A DNA stretch of 64,000 bases from a bacterium MS4 (GTDB lineage Bacteria > Bacillota > Clostridia > Oscillospirales > Acutalibacteraceae). Position numbers and translations under genes: made by a program. A model generated the notes under the pieces. It was not told the DNA's origin. It made no database searches and was given only the letters and a program-made list of their open reading frames with translations. This document shows positions 25,648 to 34,975 of the stretch, piece by piece. The first letter of the stretch is position 1. The number at the start of each line of letters is the position of its first letter. The DNA is taken from contig CCFG01000017.1 in assembly GCA_000752215.1 (NCBI GenBank), forward strand, positions 868,001-932,000. The letters are read 5' to 3'.

Positions 25648-26862
25648 TCAGCTCCGGTAATCCCCGTTGATTTTTACATAGTCGTAGGTGAGGTCGCAGC
25701 CGAACGCACAGGCATGGAACTCTCCGCCGTTCAGCGCCACATCCACATTGATTTCATCCTGCGTCAGGATTTTCTTTGCCTCATCCTCGTCAAAATCGAT
25801 TCCCGCGCCGTTTTTACAAACCTCTATGCGGCCCGCCTTCGATTCAAACGCAACGTCCACCAAGCTTACGTCCACATCCGCGTCCGCGTAACCGATCGCG
25901 CACAAAACGCGTCCCCAGTTTGCGTCCGCGCCGAACATCGCCGCCTTGAACAGGCTGGAGCAGATCACGCTTTTGGCAACCAGCCGCGCGTCCTTTTCGC
26001 TTCTTGCTCCCGTTACCCGGCAGACCAGCAGCTTGGTCGCGCCCTCGCCGTCCTTTGCGACTTTTCTCGCAAGCGCGGTGCAAAGGGCGGTCAGCCCCTG
26101 CACAAAAAGGCGGTAATCTTCGGAGTCCCCCGTGATTTCCCCGTTCCCGGCGAGACCGGAGGCAAGGATGGCGGTCATGTCGTTGGTGGAGGTATCGCCG
26201 TCGACGCTGACCATATTGAAGCTGACGTGCACCGCTTCCTTCAAAGCGGCATTCAGCGCACAGGCCGAAATCGCGGCGTCCGTGGTCAGAAAGCAGAGCA
26301 TGGTCGCCATATTCGGATGAATCATGCCGGAGCCCTTTGCAATGCCGCCGATATGGACGGGCTTTCCGCCGATATTCAGCTCGACCGCCAGATTTTTCAT
26401 TTCGGTGTCCGTCGTCATAATCGCCCGGGCGGCGTCGCCGGAGCCGGTGGGTGAAAGCGCCTTTGCCAGCGCGGGAGCGGCCTGTTCGATCGGCTCGATC
26501 GGCAGCACCTGGCCGATGACCCCGGTGGAGGCGACGACCACGTCCTGCGGCGCGATTCCCAGTTCCTGCGCAGCGATTTCGCACATCCTCCACGCCTTTT
26601 CCTCGCCGTCGGCGTTGCAGGTATTGGCGTTGCCCGAATTGCAGATCACCGCCTGCGCTCTGCCGTCGGCGATATTTTTCCGCGTCACCACAACCGGCGC
26701 GCCCTTGACTAAATTCTGCGTATAGACGGCCGCGGCGGAACATGGAACCTTTGCATAAATCATCGCAAGATCCGGCTTTGATTTATTTTTGCGGATTCCG
26801 CTGTAAATCCCCGCTGCGGTAAACCCCTGTGCGGCGGTAACGCCGCCCTCGATCCATTCCAT
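25648..26862 (-). CDS. argJ: Bifunctional glutamate N-acetyltransferase / ornithine acetyltransferase
   Basis: 404 residues from the ATG at 26862 (AAGGGGATA upstream; a GTG two codons earlier is possible). ArgJ recycles the acetyl group from acetylornithine to glutamate; the bifunctional kind also makes N-acetylglutamate from acetyl-CoA. The self-cleavage site is clear: GIAKGSGMIHPNMATMLCFL, cut before the Thr of MATML, giving alpha and beta chains. VSVDGDTSTNDMTAILASGL follows. Because no argA or argE is present in the cluster, the bifunctional form is likely (inference). Confidence 0.95.
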   Translation of the reverse strand: MEWIEGGVTAAQGFTAAGIYSGIRKNKSKPDLAMIYAKVPCSAAAVYTQNLVKGAPVVVTRKNIADGRAQAVICNSGNANTCNADGEEKAWRMCEIAAQELGIAPQDVVVASTGVIGQVLPIEPIEQAAPALAKALSPTGSGDAARAIMTTDTEMKNLAVELNIGGKPVHIGGIAKGSGMIHPNMATMLCFLTTDAAISACALNAALKEAVHVSFNMVSVDGDTSTNDMTAILASGLAGNGEITGDSEDYRLFVQGLTALCTALARKVAKDGEGATKLLVCRVTGARSEKDARLVAKSVICSSLFKAAMFGADANWGRVLCAIGYADADVDVSLVDVAFESKAGRIEVCKNGAGIDFDEDEAKKILTQDEINVDVALNGGEFHACAFGCDLTYDYVKINGDYRS

Positions 26863-26875
26863 TTTCACTATCCCC

Positions 26876-27910
26876 TTAAAATGCCGGGGGCAATGCTTTC
26901 AGCCCGGCTGTTTCCTCTATTCCAAACGCAAGATTCATATTCTGGATCGCCTGCCCCGCCGCGCCCTTGACCATATTGTCAATCGCCGAGATGGCGATCA
27001 GCGTGCCGGTACGGAAATCGGCGTGGAGCGAAATATCGCAGAAATTGGAATATCGCACATTTTTGATGTCCGCCTCTATGCCCTGCGGCAGCAGCCGGAT
27101 AAAATATTCCGAATCGTACGCGTCATGATAAGCTTTTTGTATCTGTTCCATGGTTGCTCCCGCGGCCAGCTTCGCGTAGCAGGTAGCGAGAATTCCCCGG
27201 TTGACCGGCAGCAGATGCGGCACAAAGGTCAGCTTTACCGGCGTGCCCGCCACATGGGAAAGGCTCTGCTCCATCTCCGGCGTATGGCGGTGACAGGCGA
27301 CCTTATAGGCGCTCATGCCCTCGTTCAGCTCCGGGTAATGGGTGTTCTGGCTCGGTTTTCTGCCCGCGCCGGTCACGCCGCTTTTGCAGTCGGCAATGAT
27401 GCCGTCCTTTTGTATCAGGCCGTTTTTCAAAGCCGGCGCAAGTGCGAGCGGTACCGCGGTGGTGTAGCAGCCGGGGTTCGCGATGATTTTTTTGCCCCTG
27501 ATCTGTTCCCGGAAAAGCTCCGGCAGAGCGTAAACGGCGAGCTCGTGAAGGTCGGGATGCAAGAATGTCCCGCCGTACCACTCGCGGTAATCCTCTTCGT
27601 TTTCCAGCCGGAAATCCGCACCGAGGTCGATAAAGACCTTTCCTTTTGCGAAGCATTCCGCGGCCAGCTCCTGCGAAAGACCGTGGGGCAGCGCGGCAAA
27701 AACCGCGTCGCTTTTTTCAACGACCTCGCTCTGGGTGCCGCAGACCATGTCGCATACGCCGCGGTAAGCCGGGTAAACGTCCGAAAGGGCCTGCCCTTCG
27801 AAGCTGACCGAGCTGACCGCGGAAAGCTCCGCCTGCGGGTGCCCGCTCAGCAGCCGGCAGAGCTCCGCGCCCGCGTAGCCCGTCGCGCCGACCACGCCCG
27901 CCCGGATCAT
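26876..27910 (-). CDS. argC: N-acetyl-gamma-glutamyl-phosphate reductase
   Basis: 344 residues. NADPH-dependent reduction of acetylglutamyl phosphate. The N-terminus IRAGVVGATGYAGAELCRLL binds the nucleotide; ANPGCYTTAVPLALAPAL carries the catalytic Cys; the His of ACHRHTPEMEQSL is the second catalytic residue. The start overlaps the argH stop by 4 bases (ATGA), so the two are translationally coupled. Confidence 0.95.
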   Translation of the reverse strand: MIRAGVVGATGYAGAELCRLLSGHPQAELSAVSSVSFEGQALSDVYPAYRGVCDMVCGTQSEVVEKSDAVFAALPHGLSQELAAECFAKGKVFIDLGADFRLENEEDYREWYGGTFLHPDLHELAVYALPELFREQIRGKKIIANPGCYTTAVPLALAPALKNGLIQKDGIIADCKSGVTGAGRKPSQNTHYPELNEGMSAYKVACHRHTPEMEQSLSHVAGTPVKLTFVPHLLPVNRGILATCYAKLAAGATMEQIQKAYHDAYDSEYFIRLLPQGIEADIKNVRYSNFCDISLHADFRTGTLIAISAIDNMVKGAAGQAIQNMNLAFGIEETAGLKALPPAF

Positions 27911-29286
27911 GGCTGCACCCCCAGCTTTTTCAGCACTCTTTCCGCCTGTGCGCGCACATTTTCCGGAGCCGGGCCGCCCAGCACCTTCCTGCCGTTCACG
28001 CAGTTTTCCAGCGAAATCGCGTCAAAGATCCCGCCGTCGAACAGCCCGCTGAATTCTTTGTACTTTTCAAGCGGCACGGTTTCGAGCGTCAGCCCGTTTT
28101 CAATGCAGTACGCCACCAGCTCGCCGGTTACTTTATATGCGTCGCGGAAGGGCATTCCCTTTCCGACCAGATAATCGGCGCAGTCGGTCGCGTTGATAAA
28201 GCCCTTCGCCGCCGCTTTCCTCATATTCTGGGGCAGCACCCGCATGGTGTCCACCATCGGGATAAAGGCGGTCAGGCACATATGCAGGGTGTCCACCGCG
28301 TCGAAAATCGCTTCCTTATCCTCCTGCATATCCTTGTTGTACGCAAGGGGAAGACCCTTCATCATCGTCAGCAGCGTGGTCAGGTCGCCGATGGCGCGCC
28401 CGCTCTTGCCGCGGACCAGCTCCGCGATATCTGGGTTCTTTTTCTGCGGCATGATGCTGGAGCCGGTGGAAAACGCGTCGTCCAGCTCCACAAATTTAAA
28501 CTCCCACGAGCACCAGAGAATGATTTCCTCCGAAAACCGGGAAAGGTGCACCATGGCAATGGCGATGTCCGCGGCAAGCTCCATGCAGAAATCCCGGTCG
28601 GAAACGCCGTCCAGGCTGTTGTTCGTCGCCCCGGAAAAGCCCAAAAGGGAGGCGGTCATTTCGCGGTCCAGCGGATAGGTGGTCCCCGCCAGTGCGCCGG
28701 AACCGAGCGGGCATTCGTCCATACGCTTTTCGGTATCCTCCAGACGGGACAGGTCGCGCTGGAACATTTCGGCATAGGCCAGAAGATGGTGTCCGAAGGT
28801 AATGGGCTGCGCGCGCTGCATGTGGGTGTAACCCGGCATGACCACGCCGCTGTTTTCCAGCGCCTTTTTACACAGCACGCCGATCAGCTCTTTGATCTGC
28901 CCATGCAGCAGGGCGCACTGTTTTTTCAGATACAGCTTCACATCCACCGCAACCTGATCGTTCCGGCTGCGCGCGGTGTGCAGCCGCTTTCCCGCGGCTC
29001 CCAGCCGCGCGGTCAGCTCGCCCTCCACAAAGGTGTGGATATCCTCGGCTTCCCCGTCGATGGAAAGCGTTCCGTTTTCGATCTCCGCGAGGATTTTTTT
29101 CAGTTCCGCACAGATTTTTTCGCTCTCCGCCGCGTCGATTACCCCGCAGGCGCCGAGCATGGTCGCGTGGGCAATGCTGCCCTCTATATCTTCCCTTGCC
29201 ATCCGGCTGTCAAAGGAAATGGATGAATTAAAATCATTGGTTTTCTGATCGAGTTCCTTATGGAATCTTCCCGCCCACAGCTTCAA
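27907..29286 (-). CDS. argH: Argininosuccinate lyase
   Basis: 459 residues if translation starts at the TTG at 29286, giving MKLWAGRFHKELDQKT, the normal start of the family; GGAG lies 10 bases upstream. A GTG three codons earlier is possible, while the longer open frame to 29340 reads through a hairpin and is not used. The enzyme splits argininosuccinate into arginine and fumarate. Seen: TARSRNDQVAVDVKLYLKK, PGYTHMQRAQPITFGHHLLA, and the signature GSSIMPQKKNPDIAELVRGK with the catalytic Ser loop. Confidence 0.93.
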   Translation of the reverse strand: MKLWAGRFHKELDQKTNDFNSSISFDSRMAREDIEGSIAHATMLGACGVIDAAESEKICAELKKILAEIENGTLSIDGEAEDIHTFVEGELTARLGAAGKRLHTARSRNDQVAVDVKLYLKKQCALLHGQIKELIGVLCKKALENSGVVMPGYTHMQRAQPITFGHHLLAYAEMFQRDLSRLEDTEKRMDECPLGSGALAGTTYPLDREMTASLLGFSGATNNSLDGVSDRDFCMELAADIAIAMVHLSRFSEEIILWCSWEFKFVELDDAFSTGSSIMPQKKNPDIAELVRGKSGRAIGDLTTLLTMMKGLPLAYNKDMQEDKEAIFDAVDTLHMCLTAFIPMVDTMRVLPQNMRKAAAKGFINATDCADYLVGKGMPFRDAYKVTGELVAYCIENGLTLETVPLEKYKEFSGLFDGGIFDAISLENCVNGRKVLGGPAPENVRAQAERVLKKLGVQP

Positions 29287-29314
29287 GTCACACACACTCC
29301 GTTTATTGAAAATG

Positions 29315-29339
29315 TGGGGCAGACCGTATGCCTGCCCCA
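29315..29339 (-). terminator. Hairpin between argG and argH
   Basis: 8-bp stem tggggcag / ctgcccca. On the minus strand it is followed only by a weak cattttc run. It may reduce argH-F expression relative to argG or protect the argG mRNA end. Confidence 0.5.
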
Positions 29340-29346
29340 AAATGGA

Positions 29347-30573
29347 TTATCCCTTATTTTTCTGCTTTTTCAGCGCCTGTACCTGAATCGGCAGCCCGAA
29401 CAGGTTGATAAACCCGTCGGCGTCGGCCTGATTGTAGACCTCGTCCTCGCTGAAGGTCGCAATATCCTCGTCGTAGAGAGAATACGGGGAAGTGACCCCC
29501 GCGTCGATGATATTGCCCTTGTACAGCTTCAGCTTCACTTCGCCGGTCACGGTTTGCTGGGTGCTTTCCACAAAGGCGGAAAGCGCCTCGCGCAGAGGAG
29601 TAAACCACTGGCCGAAATAAACCAGCTCCGCAAATTTATTGCCCACGCCCTGCTTGTAGTGATAGGTATCCCTGTCAAGGCAAAGCTCTTCCAGCTTGTT
29701 GTGCGCGTGGTACAGAATGGTGCCGCCCGGGGTCTCGTACACGCCGCGGGACTTCATGCCCACCAGCCTGTTTTCCACGATATCCGCGATGCCGATGCCG
29801 TTTTCCCCGCCGATCTGATTCAGCTGCGCAATCATGTCGACCGCGCAGAGCTTACTGCCGTTGAGGGACACCGGAATGCCCTTCTCAAACGTAAGGGTGA
29901 TGTAAGTCGGCTTATCGGGCGCCTGCTCCGGCGAAACGCCCAGCTCCAGAAAGCCCGGCTTCTGATAGGCCGGCTCGTTCGCGGGGTCTTCCAGATCGAG
30001 GCCCTCGTGGGAAAGATGCCACAGGTTTTTATCCTTGGAGTAGTTCGTCTCCCTCGTAATGTTCAGCGGAATATTGTGCGCCTCGGCGTAGTCGATCTCT
30101 TCGTCGCGGGATTTGATGGACCACTCCCTCCAAGGGGCGATGATCTTCATCTTCGGCGCAAACGCCTTGATGGCAAGCTCAAACCGCACCTGGTCGTTGC
30201 CCTTGCCGGTGCAGCCGTGGCAGATGGCGTCCGCGCCCTCGGCCTGAGCGATTTCCACCAGCCTTTTTGCGATCAGCGGCCTTGCAAAGGAGGTCCCGAG
30301 CAGATATTTGTTCTCGTACACTGCCCCGGCCTTGAGCGTCGGCCAGATATAATCTTCGGCGAACGCTTTCTTCAGGTCGGCGATATAGAGCTTTGACGCG
30401 CCCGTCTTTTTCGCCTTTTCCTCAAGGCCGTTCAGCTCCGCGCCCTGCCCGACATCCGCGGCGACCGCGACGACCTCGCAGTTGTTATAATTTTCCTTCA
30501 GCCAGGGGATAATAATAGAAGTATCAAGTCCGCCGGAATAGGCGAGAACTACTTTTTTAATCTTGTTTTCCAT
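29347..30573 (-). CDS. argG: Argininosuccinate synthase
   Basis: 408 residues, normal length. ATP-dependent joining of citrulline and aspartate. The N-terminal PP-loop [20 protein letters not shown] binds ATP; other conserved parts are [38 protein letters not shown] and [20 protein letters not shown]. It is the first gene of the arginine cluster, with its own promoter and ARG box 35-85 bases upstream. Confidence 0.96.
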   Translation of the reverse strand: MENKIKKVVLAYSGGLDTSIIIPWLKENYNNCEVVAVAADVGQGAELNGLEEKAKKTGASKLYIADLKKAFAEDYIWPTLKAGAVYENKYLLGTSFARPLIAKRLVEIAQAEGADAICHGCTGKGNDQVRFELAIKAFAPKMKIIAPWREWSIKSRDEEIDYAEAHNIPLNITRETNYSKDKNLWHLSHEGLDLEDPANEPAYQKPGFLELGVSPEQAPDKPTYITLTFEKGIPVSLNGSKLCAVDMIAQLNQIGGENGIGIADIVENRLVGMKSRGVYETPGGTILYHAHNKLEELCLDRDTYHYKQGVGNKFAELVYFGQWFTPLREALSAFVESTQQTVTGEVKLKLYKGNIIDAGVTSPYSLYDEDIATFSEDEVYNQADADGFINLFGLPIQVQALKKQKNKG

Positions 30574-30607
30574 TGCATAGGCCTCCCGTTTTGTTTTGTT
30601 GTGTTTT

Positions 30608-30659
30608 ATTATACACTATTTATACGGAAATTCAAGCATTTTGTGCATAAATATTCATT
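30608..30659 (-). promoter_or_regulatory. Arginine operon promoter with ARG box
   Basis: On the minus strand TTGAAT (30630-30635), 16 bases, TATAAT (30608-30613). Immediately upstream, TGAATATTTATGCA (30644-30657) matches the ArgR/AhrC ARG-box pattern TGAAT-N4-ATTCA with one change. Repression by arginine is therefore likely. The divergent flavin reductase start lies about 110 bases away. Confidence 0.75.
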
Positions 30660-30770
30660 TTATCTTTAATAGATAAAAACAGCCAAATAAGATTATTTTT
30701 GATTGTGGGATATATCCAAACGTGATAAAATAAAATAGAAACAAGGACCAATTTAACGGAGGTGTTTTTG

Positions 30771-31274
30771 ATGTTTCAACAAATCGACATTACAACCATG
30801 AATTTTAATCCATTCACCAAAATCGATAAGGAGTGGATGCTGATTACCGCGGGCAGCGAGGAAAAATGCAACACCATGACGGCCAGCTGGGGCGCTCTGG
30901 GCGAGCTTTGGAACCGATACGTTTCCTTTATTTTTGTCCGTCCGCAGCGTTATACTCTCGAATTCATCGAAAAAGAGGATTTTTATTCCCTCTGCTTCTT
31001 CGACGAGTCGCAGCGCAAGGCCCTGAACTACTGCGGCAGCCGCTCTGGCCGCGATACCGACAAGATCAAAGACGCCGGTCTGACTCCCGTTTACGACGAA
31101 GCCGCGCCTTATTTTGAAGAGGCAAAGCTCGTTTTCATCTGCCGCAAGCTGCACGGGCAGCCCATTGACCCCGCCTGCTTTATCGACCCCGCGATCGACG
31201 GAAAGTGCTATCCCCAGAAGGACTACCACAAGATGTTCGTCGGCGAAATCGTAAAGGTACTGGAAAAAGCGTAG
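30771..31274 (+). CDS. Flavin reductase-like FMN-binding split-barrel protein
   Basis: 167 residues from the ATG at 30771 (GGAGG 8 bases upstream; the GTG at 30762 lies in that site). WMLITAGSEEKCNTMTASWG is the typical start of flavin reductase-like domain proteins (pfam01613); YVSFIFVRPQRYTLEFIEKE and FYSLCFFDESQRKALNYCGS follow. Such proteins bind FMN and may act as NAD(P)H:flavin reductases or electron carriers. It forms a short unit with the DUF2007 gene downstream. Confidence 0.85.
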   Translation: MFQQIDITTMNFNPFTKIDKEWMLITAGSEEKCNTMTASWGALGELWNRYVSFIFVRPQRYTLEFIEKEDFYSLCFFDESQRKALNYCGSRSGRDTDKIKDAGLTPVYDEAAPYFEEAKLVFICRKLHGQPIDPACFIDPAIDGKCYPQKDYHKMFVGEIVKVLEKA

Positions 31275-31297
31275 CTTTGAAAGCTGAGGTGAGCGCC

Positions 31298-31543
31298 ATG
31301 CTGCCCTGGAACCGCAAAGAAGTCTATCTGGGCTTTTCCGAAAGGGAGTTTGCCCATGTCCGCGAGATGCTTTCCACCGCAGGGATTCCCTGTGAAACGC
31401 GCATTGTCAACGCGCGCTGCAGCGGGACACGGGGCAGGCTGAGTTCCTTCGGGATGGATTCCGCCTATGAAAACCAGTTCTATGTTTACGTGCGAAAAAG
31501 CGATTATGAAAGGGCGAACGCTTTTCTGAAAAAAGGAGCGTAA
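31298..31543 (+). CDS. DUF2007-like putative signal-transducing protein
   Basis: 81 residues from the ATG at 31298 (GAGGTG 6 bases upstream). The alpha-beta layout, MLPWNRKEVYLGFSEREF, VREMLSTAGIPCETRIVN, then ENQFYVYVRKSDYERANAFL, fits DUF2007 (pfam09413), small ferredoxin-like domains thought to bind partners. Function unknown. It lies 23 bases after the flavin reductase gene and is followed by a strong two-way terminator. Confidence 0.7.
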   Translation: MLPWNRKEVYLGFSEREFAHVREMLSTAGIPCETRIVNARCSGTRGRLSSFGMDSAYENQFYVYVRKSDYERANAFLKKGA

Positions 31544-31584
31544 AAGGGGCTGCTGCAAAACAGGCTCTCAATCAAACAACGCAT

Positions 31585-31636
31585 AAAAAATGCACCTTAA
31601 GTGGGCTTTAAACCCCCGCTTTAAGGTGCATTCTTT
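31585..31636. terminator. Bidirectional terminator
   Basis: 10-bp stem tgcaccttaa / ttaaggtgca (31591-31600 with 31621-31630), extended by A/T on both sides, with a GC-rich inner arm. It separates the rightward DUF2007 gene from leftward hflX. Confidence 0.8.
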
Positions 31637-31697
31637 ATTATGAAAGCTGTTGTCCTGTACAATTTGCCGGCGCAAATTCATTTTGCAGCGGCTCTTT

Positions 31698-32957
31698 TCA
31701 TTCAATGATATATTTTCCGATGGAACCGTCCAGGGTCGACGGGACCTGTGCCGTCAGCACCAGTCCGATATCGGTGTACTCCTCGTTTTCCACCGTTCCC
31801 TCGCGGCGGATCTGCGCCGCGAGGCCGCTCTGCGAAAACGGAAGCAGCAGCTTCACCCGTTTGCTTTTGACCGGCAGATTATCCTCGATCGCGCTGAGCA
31901 GCTTGTCGATCCCCGCACCCGTCGCCGCGCTGATCCGAACGGAATTGCCCATAAACGGGATGATGTTGGCCGCGGGAAGAAGGTCGCATTTGTTGAACAC
32001 GGGGATCACCGGCCTTCCCTCGCAGCCGAGTTCCGACAAAAGGTCCTTCGTGATTTTCAAATGCTCCTGCGCTTCCGCGCTGGAAGCGTCGCAGATATTC
32101 AGGATAATGTCGGCGGTGGCGGCTTGTTCCAGCGTGGAACGGAAAGCCTGCACCAGATGATGCGGCAGGCGGCGCACCAGCCCGACGGTGTCGATCAGCA
32201 TCACCGTGGCGCCGTTCGGCAGCTTCAGCGAGCGAGCGGTGGGGTCCAGCGTAGCAAAAAGCTTATCTTCCGCCAGCACCCCGGCCTGTGTCAGGGCATT
32301 CATCAGCGTGGATTTTCCCGCGTTGGTGTAGCCTACCAGCGCGACGGTGACGACCCCGTCCTTTTGACGGCGGCGGGTAATCTGGCTGCGGTGCTTTTCC
32401 ACCGCTTCCAGCTGCTCCCTGAGCGTGTCAATCCTCCTGCGGATATGACGCCGGTCGGATTCCAGCTTACTTTCGCCCGGGCCGCGCGTGCCGATTCCGC
32501 CGCCGAGGCGGGAAAGCGACGTTCCTTTGCCGGACAGCCGGGGCAGCAGATATTTCAGCTGCGCAAGCTCCACCTGGAGCCGGCCCTCCTTGCTTTTCGC
32601 GCGCGCCGCGAAGATATCCAGAATCAGCATGGTACGGTCCACGACGCGCACCTTGCTGATCTGTTCAATATTTCGGATTTGAGTGGGAGAAAGTTCACAG
32701 TCAAAAATAAGCAGGTCGATTTCATGCTTTTCACAGAAATCCGCTATTTCCTCCATCATTCCCGACCCGACGCAGGTAGCGTTGTCGTAAGTGGGCCGGT
32801 TCTGCGTGATTGCGCCGAAAGGTTCCGCTCCCGCGCTGCTGACAAGCTCGTACAGCTCCGCCAGCGAAGTCTCCGCATCATATTCGCCCGTATTGACTTC
32901 CACCAGCAGCGCGCGCTCCGGTTTTTCTTCATTTTCGTACAGATCCAGTTTTTCCAT
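31698..32957 (-). CDS. hflX: Ribosome-associated GTPase HflX
   Basis: 419 residues. HflX splits stalled or hibernating ribosomes under stress. The N-terminal domain (residues 1-110, PERALLVEVNTGEYDAETSL), the linker LSRLGGGIGTRGPGESKLE and the GTPase domain are all present: G1 VALVGYTNAGKSTLMNALTQ, G3 MLIDTVGLVRRLPHHLVQAF and G4 NKCD. Single gene, leftward, with no visible partner. In B. subtilis its homologue ynbA neighbours ynbB; here the YnbB-like gene lies 17 kb away. Confidence 0.95.
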   Translation of the reverse strand: MEKLDLYENEEKPERALLVEVNTGEYDAETSLAELYELVSSAGAEPFGAITQNRPTYDNATCVGSGMMEEIADFCEKHEIDLLIFDCELSPTQIRNIEQISKVRVVDRTMLILDIFAARAKSKEGRLQVELAQLKYLLPRLSGKGTSLSRLGGGIGTRGPGESKLESDRRHIRRRIDTLREQLEAVEKHRSQITRRRQKDGVVTVALVGYTNAGKSTLMNALTQAGVLAEDKLFATLDPTARSLKLPNGATVMLIDTVGLVRRLPHHLVQAFRSTLEQAATADIILNICDASSAEAQEHLKITKDLLSELGCEGRPVIPVFNKCDLLPAANIIPFMGNSVRISAATGAGIDKLLSAIEDNLPVKSKRVKLLLPFSQSGLAAQIRREGTVENEEYTDIGLVLTAQVPSTLDGSIGKYIIE

Positions 32958-33024
32958 CCCCTTCCAGCATAAACCGCTGTTTTTTCGCTATTATTTTATC
33001 TCAAAATCCGAAATAATGCAAATT

Positions 33025-33492
33025 CTATCGAAAAGCGACATAGATATAACTCATCGTATCACTATTTAAATTATTAAAAAATCCTCCGGTCTGTGCTTTT
33101 TGTGTCTGGTACACGGTCAGCTTGCCTTCGGAAAGGAAAACACCCTTGCTGCTCCCCGTCTGGGTAGCGACTGCAAAGCTGTTTTCGTTATATCCGCCGC
33201 TCGGAAAATAGTCGTTTGCGGGCATCCCTTCCATAAAAACCAGCACGAATCCGGGGGCAAACGGCAGCGTGATCACCTGTGAGGCTTCACCGTTTCCACA
33301 GTAGCTTCCGACGGCAAACGCCTGCGTAAGCAAAGTCCGGTCCTCCGGCGACAAATGCATCTGTGTATTTCCGAAATGGGCGGCCAGCAGCGAATCCAGC
33401 AGCGTGTTGTCCGCCACAAAATCGCTGCGCATCGGTTTGTCGGTTCCCACCCAGCTGTTCAGTCCCAGGGATGTTTTATTGTTTGTAGGCAT
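33025..33492 (-). CDS. Phage tail-associated protein (remnant element)
   Basis: 155 residues from the ATG at 33492 (GGAGGAAG upstream). MPTNNKTSLGLNSWVGTDKP followed by a beta-rich body (GSYCGNGEASQVITLPFAPG, FVLVFMEGMPANDYFPSGGY) resembles short tail-fibre or receptor-binding proteins encoded after the DUF2313 tail gene in Clostridial phages. No specific family was recognised. It is the last gene of the leftward prophage remnant; 11 bases separate it from the DUF2313 gene. Confidence 0.65.
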   Translation of the reverse strand: MPTNNKTSLGLNSWVGTDKPMRSDFVADNTLLDSLLAAHFGNTQMHLSPEDRTLLTQAFAVGSYCGNGEASQVITLPFAPGFVLVFMEGMPANDYFPSGGYNENSFAVATQTGSSKGVFLSEGKLTVYQTQKAQTGGFFNNLNSDTMSYIYVAFR

Positions 33493-33503
33493 TGCTTCCT
33501 CCT

Positions 33504-34085
33504 TCAGATCTTTACCACTCCGCCGCCGAAACCGTCGATCGCATCCCATGTGTAGGAAAAAGCGTCTTTTGTGTCAAACGTCTCATCCGCACCGTCGATA
33601 TTGTTCCATGAAATGCTTCTAAAATCCAGTTCCGCGTTCAAATGTGCGGGAAGGTAGTTTTTGGCAGTTTGCAAAACGGCTTCTTTCTTTTCTTCCGTGG
33701 GCGACGCGTCCATGCAGTTTACATAAATGCATTGATCGGCAAACCGTTCACAGATTCGGGCGTCAATGCCCTCCATCGCAAAAATCCGCTCCATATCGCC
33801 CACGGTAAAATCGTTCGGCGTAACGGCGCAGCGCTTCATGACGGAATTGCGCCGTTCTTCCTCGTTTTCCTGCGCGCCGATCCGCAAAAGCTTCTCCGCA
33901 TTTTCAAGTCCGTAATCCGACGCGGTGGCGACGAAGCTTTCCCGCTGCAGCGTTTCCAGCTCTCCGCAAACCATGTCAAGCCCCTGTGCGTACGCCTGCA
34001 GCTCATAGTCAACGGTGGTATTCCCTCTGAGCGAATAGATCTTTGCCGCTTTCATTTTCGCGGTCATCGATCCCAAAGCTTTCAT
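33504..34085 (-). CDS. Phage tail protein, DUF2313 (YmfQ-like)
   Basis: 193 residues. The core YSLRGNTTVDYELQAYAQGL, RESFVATASDYGLENAEKLL and RRNSVMKRCAVTPNDFTVGD fits DUF2313/YmfQ proteins of Myoviridae-type tails, which follow baseplate J in the phage gene order. Here it overlaps the end of the baseplate-J fragment by 4 bases. It appears intact. Confidence 0.8.
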   Translation of the reverse strand: MKALGSMTAKMKAAKIYSLRGNTTVDYELQAYAQGLDMVCGELETLQRESFVATASDYGLENAEKLLRIGAQENEEERRNSVMKRCAVTPNDFTVGDMERIFAMEGIDARICERFADQCIYVNCMDASPTEEKKEAVLQTAKNYLPAHLNAELDFRSISWNNIDGADETFDTKDAFSYTWDAIDGFGGGVVKI

Positions 34086-34609
34086 TGCCCAACCCCCGCG
34101 TAATGCCCCACATGCACCGTACCGCAGACCGCCAGCTGGTTCGGGCCGATCTTCCTGTCCATGGTCACGGATGTGTTAAAAAGATAATTTTTGATCTTTC
34201 CCGTCGCGAAGACCCGTACGCCCAGCGCAGTCACAATCACCGGCTCGCCGACCGACAGCTCGTCAAAATACGCTTTGACCGCCTGTTCGCAGGCGGCCTT
34301 CGCATCCTGCTCGGAAACAGCATCCGCCGGGGTAATGGCAATGTCGATCTCCACCGGAACGGTCTGCGCCGCCGCAGCCTTCACGTCGACGTTCACTTCG
34401 CGCAGCAGGTTCAGATCATTCTGCACCCGGCTGATGATTTCCGGCAGGGGAGCCGCGCCCCTGCCGCCAAGGTAGAGTCCGACCGTTCCCGCTCCGTTTT
34501 CGCGCGGTACCACGCCCACGGAGTAGACGCCGTCGTACTTCAAAGCGCATTCGCGGTAAAAGGCCGCGTTGGTACCGTTGGAAATGCTCGCGTAGGGACC
34601 TTGCGCACT
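34082..34609 (-). pseudogene. Baseplate J-like protein, 5'-truncated
   Basis: Readable from about SAQGPYASISNGTNAAFY through ALKYDGVYSVGVVPRENGAG, PLPEIISRVQNDLNLLREVN and VPVEIDIAITPADAVSEQDA to the stop. These are the C-terminal 175 residues or so of a baseplate J protein, normally about 350 long. The N-terminal half is missing; the frame is preceded by an unrelated coding piece in another frame (next entry). A TTG at 34543 could allow a 153-residue product, but a functional baseplate protein is unlikely. Confidence 0.75.
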
Positions 34610-34895
34610 CCTGCAGGGTGCGGTACAGCGGCAGGGAATCCCCGCCGGTCCCGCTCAGCTCCTCCAGACTCTGCAGGGCCTTGATGCGGTCAAAAAACTT
34701 GATTTCCATCCCGCCGCCCTTCGGCCGCTTGATTTCCGCAATGTTATACAGGTCCATTTTGTCCAGCGCCGTCAGATCGGGCTCCTCCGTAAACAGCAGC
34801 CGCACCGCGTCCGCGATCCCGCCGTAGGCCAGCCTTTCGTATCCTCTGCGCACCCGTTTGCGGGTTCTTTCGCCTGTTTCCGAATTGCTTTCCAA
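34600..34895 (-). pseudogene. Terminase small subunit-like fragment fused to the baseplate remnant
   Basis: The frame opens at a TTG with AAAGGAGG 8 bases upstream. Residues 20-85 (YERLAYGGIADAVRLLFTEE, then LYNIAEIKRPKGGGMEIKFF and DRIKALQSLEEL) resemble the C-terminal part of phage terminase small subunits of the PBSX XtmA type. After residue about 97 (LQECA) the same DNA reads as baseplate J in a shifted frame. A large deletion inside a former prophage would join terminase, near one end, to late tail genes in this way. Confidence 0.6.
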
Positions 34896-34975
34896 ACCTT
34901 CAGCCTCCTTTCAACCCTCCGGTACATTTCCCCGTTTATTTCCCAAAAAGAGGAAAGGAAACCAAAAATTATTTC

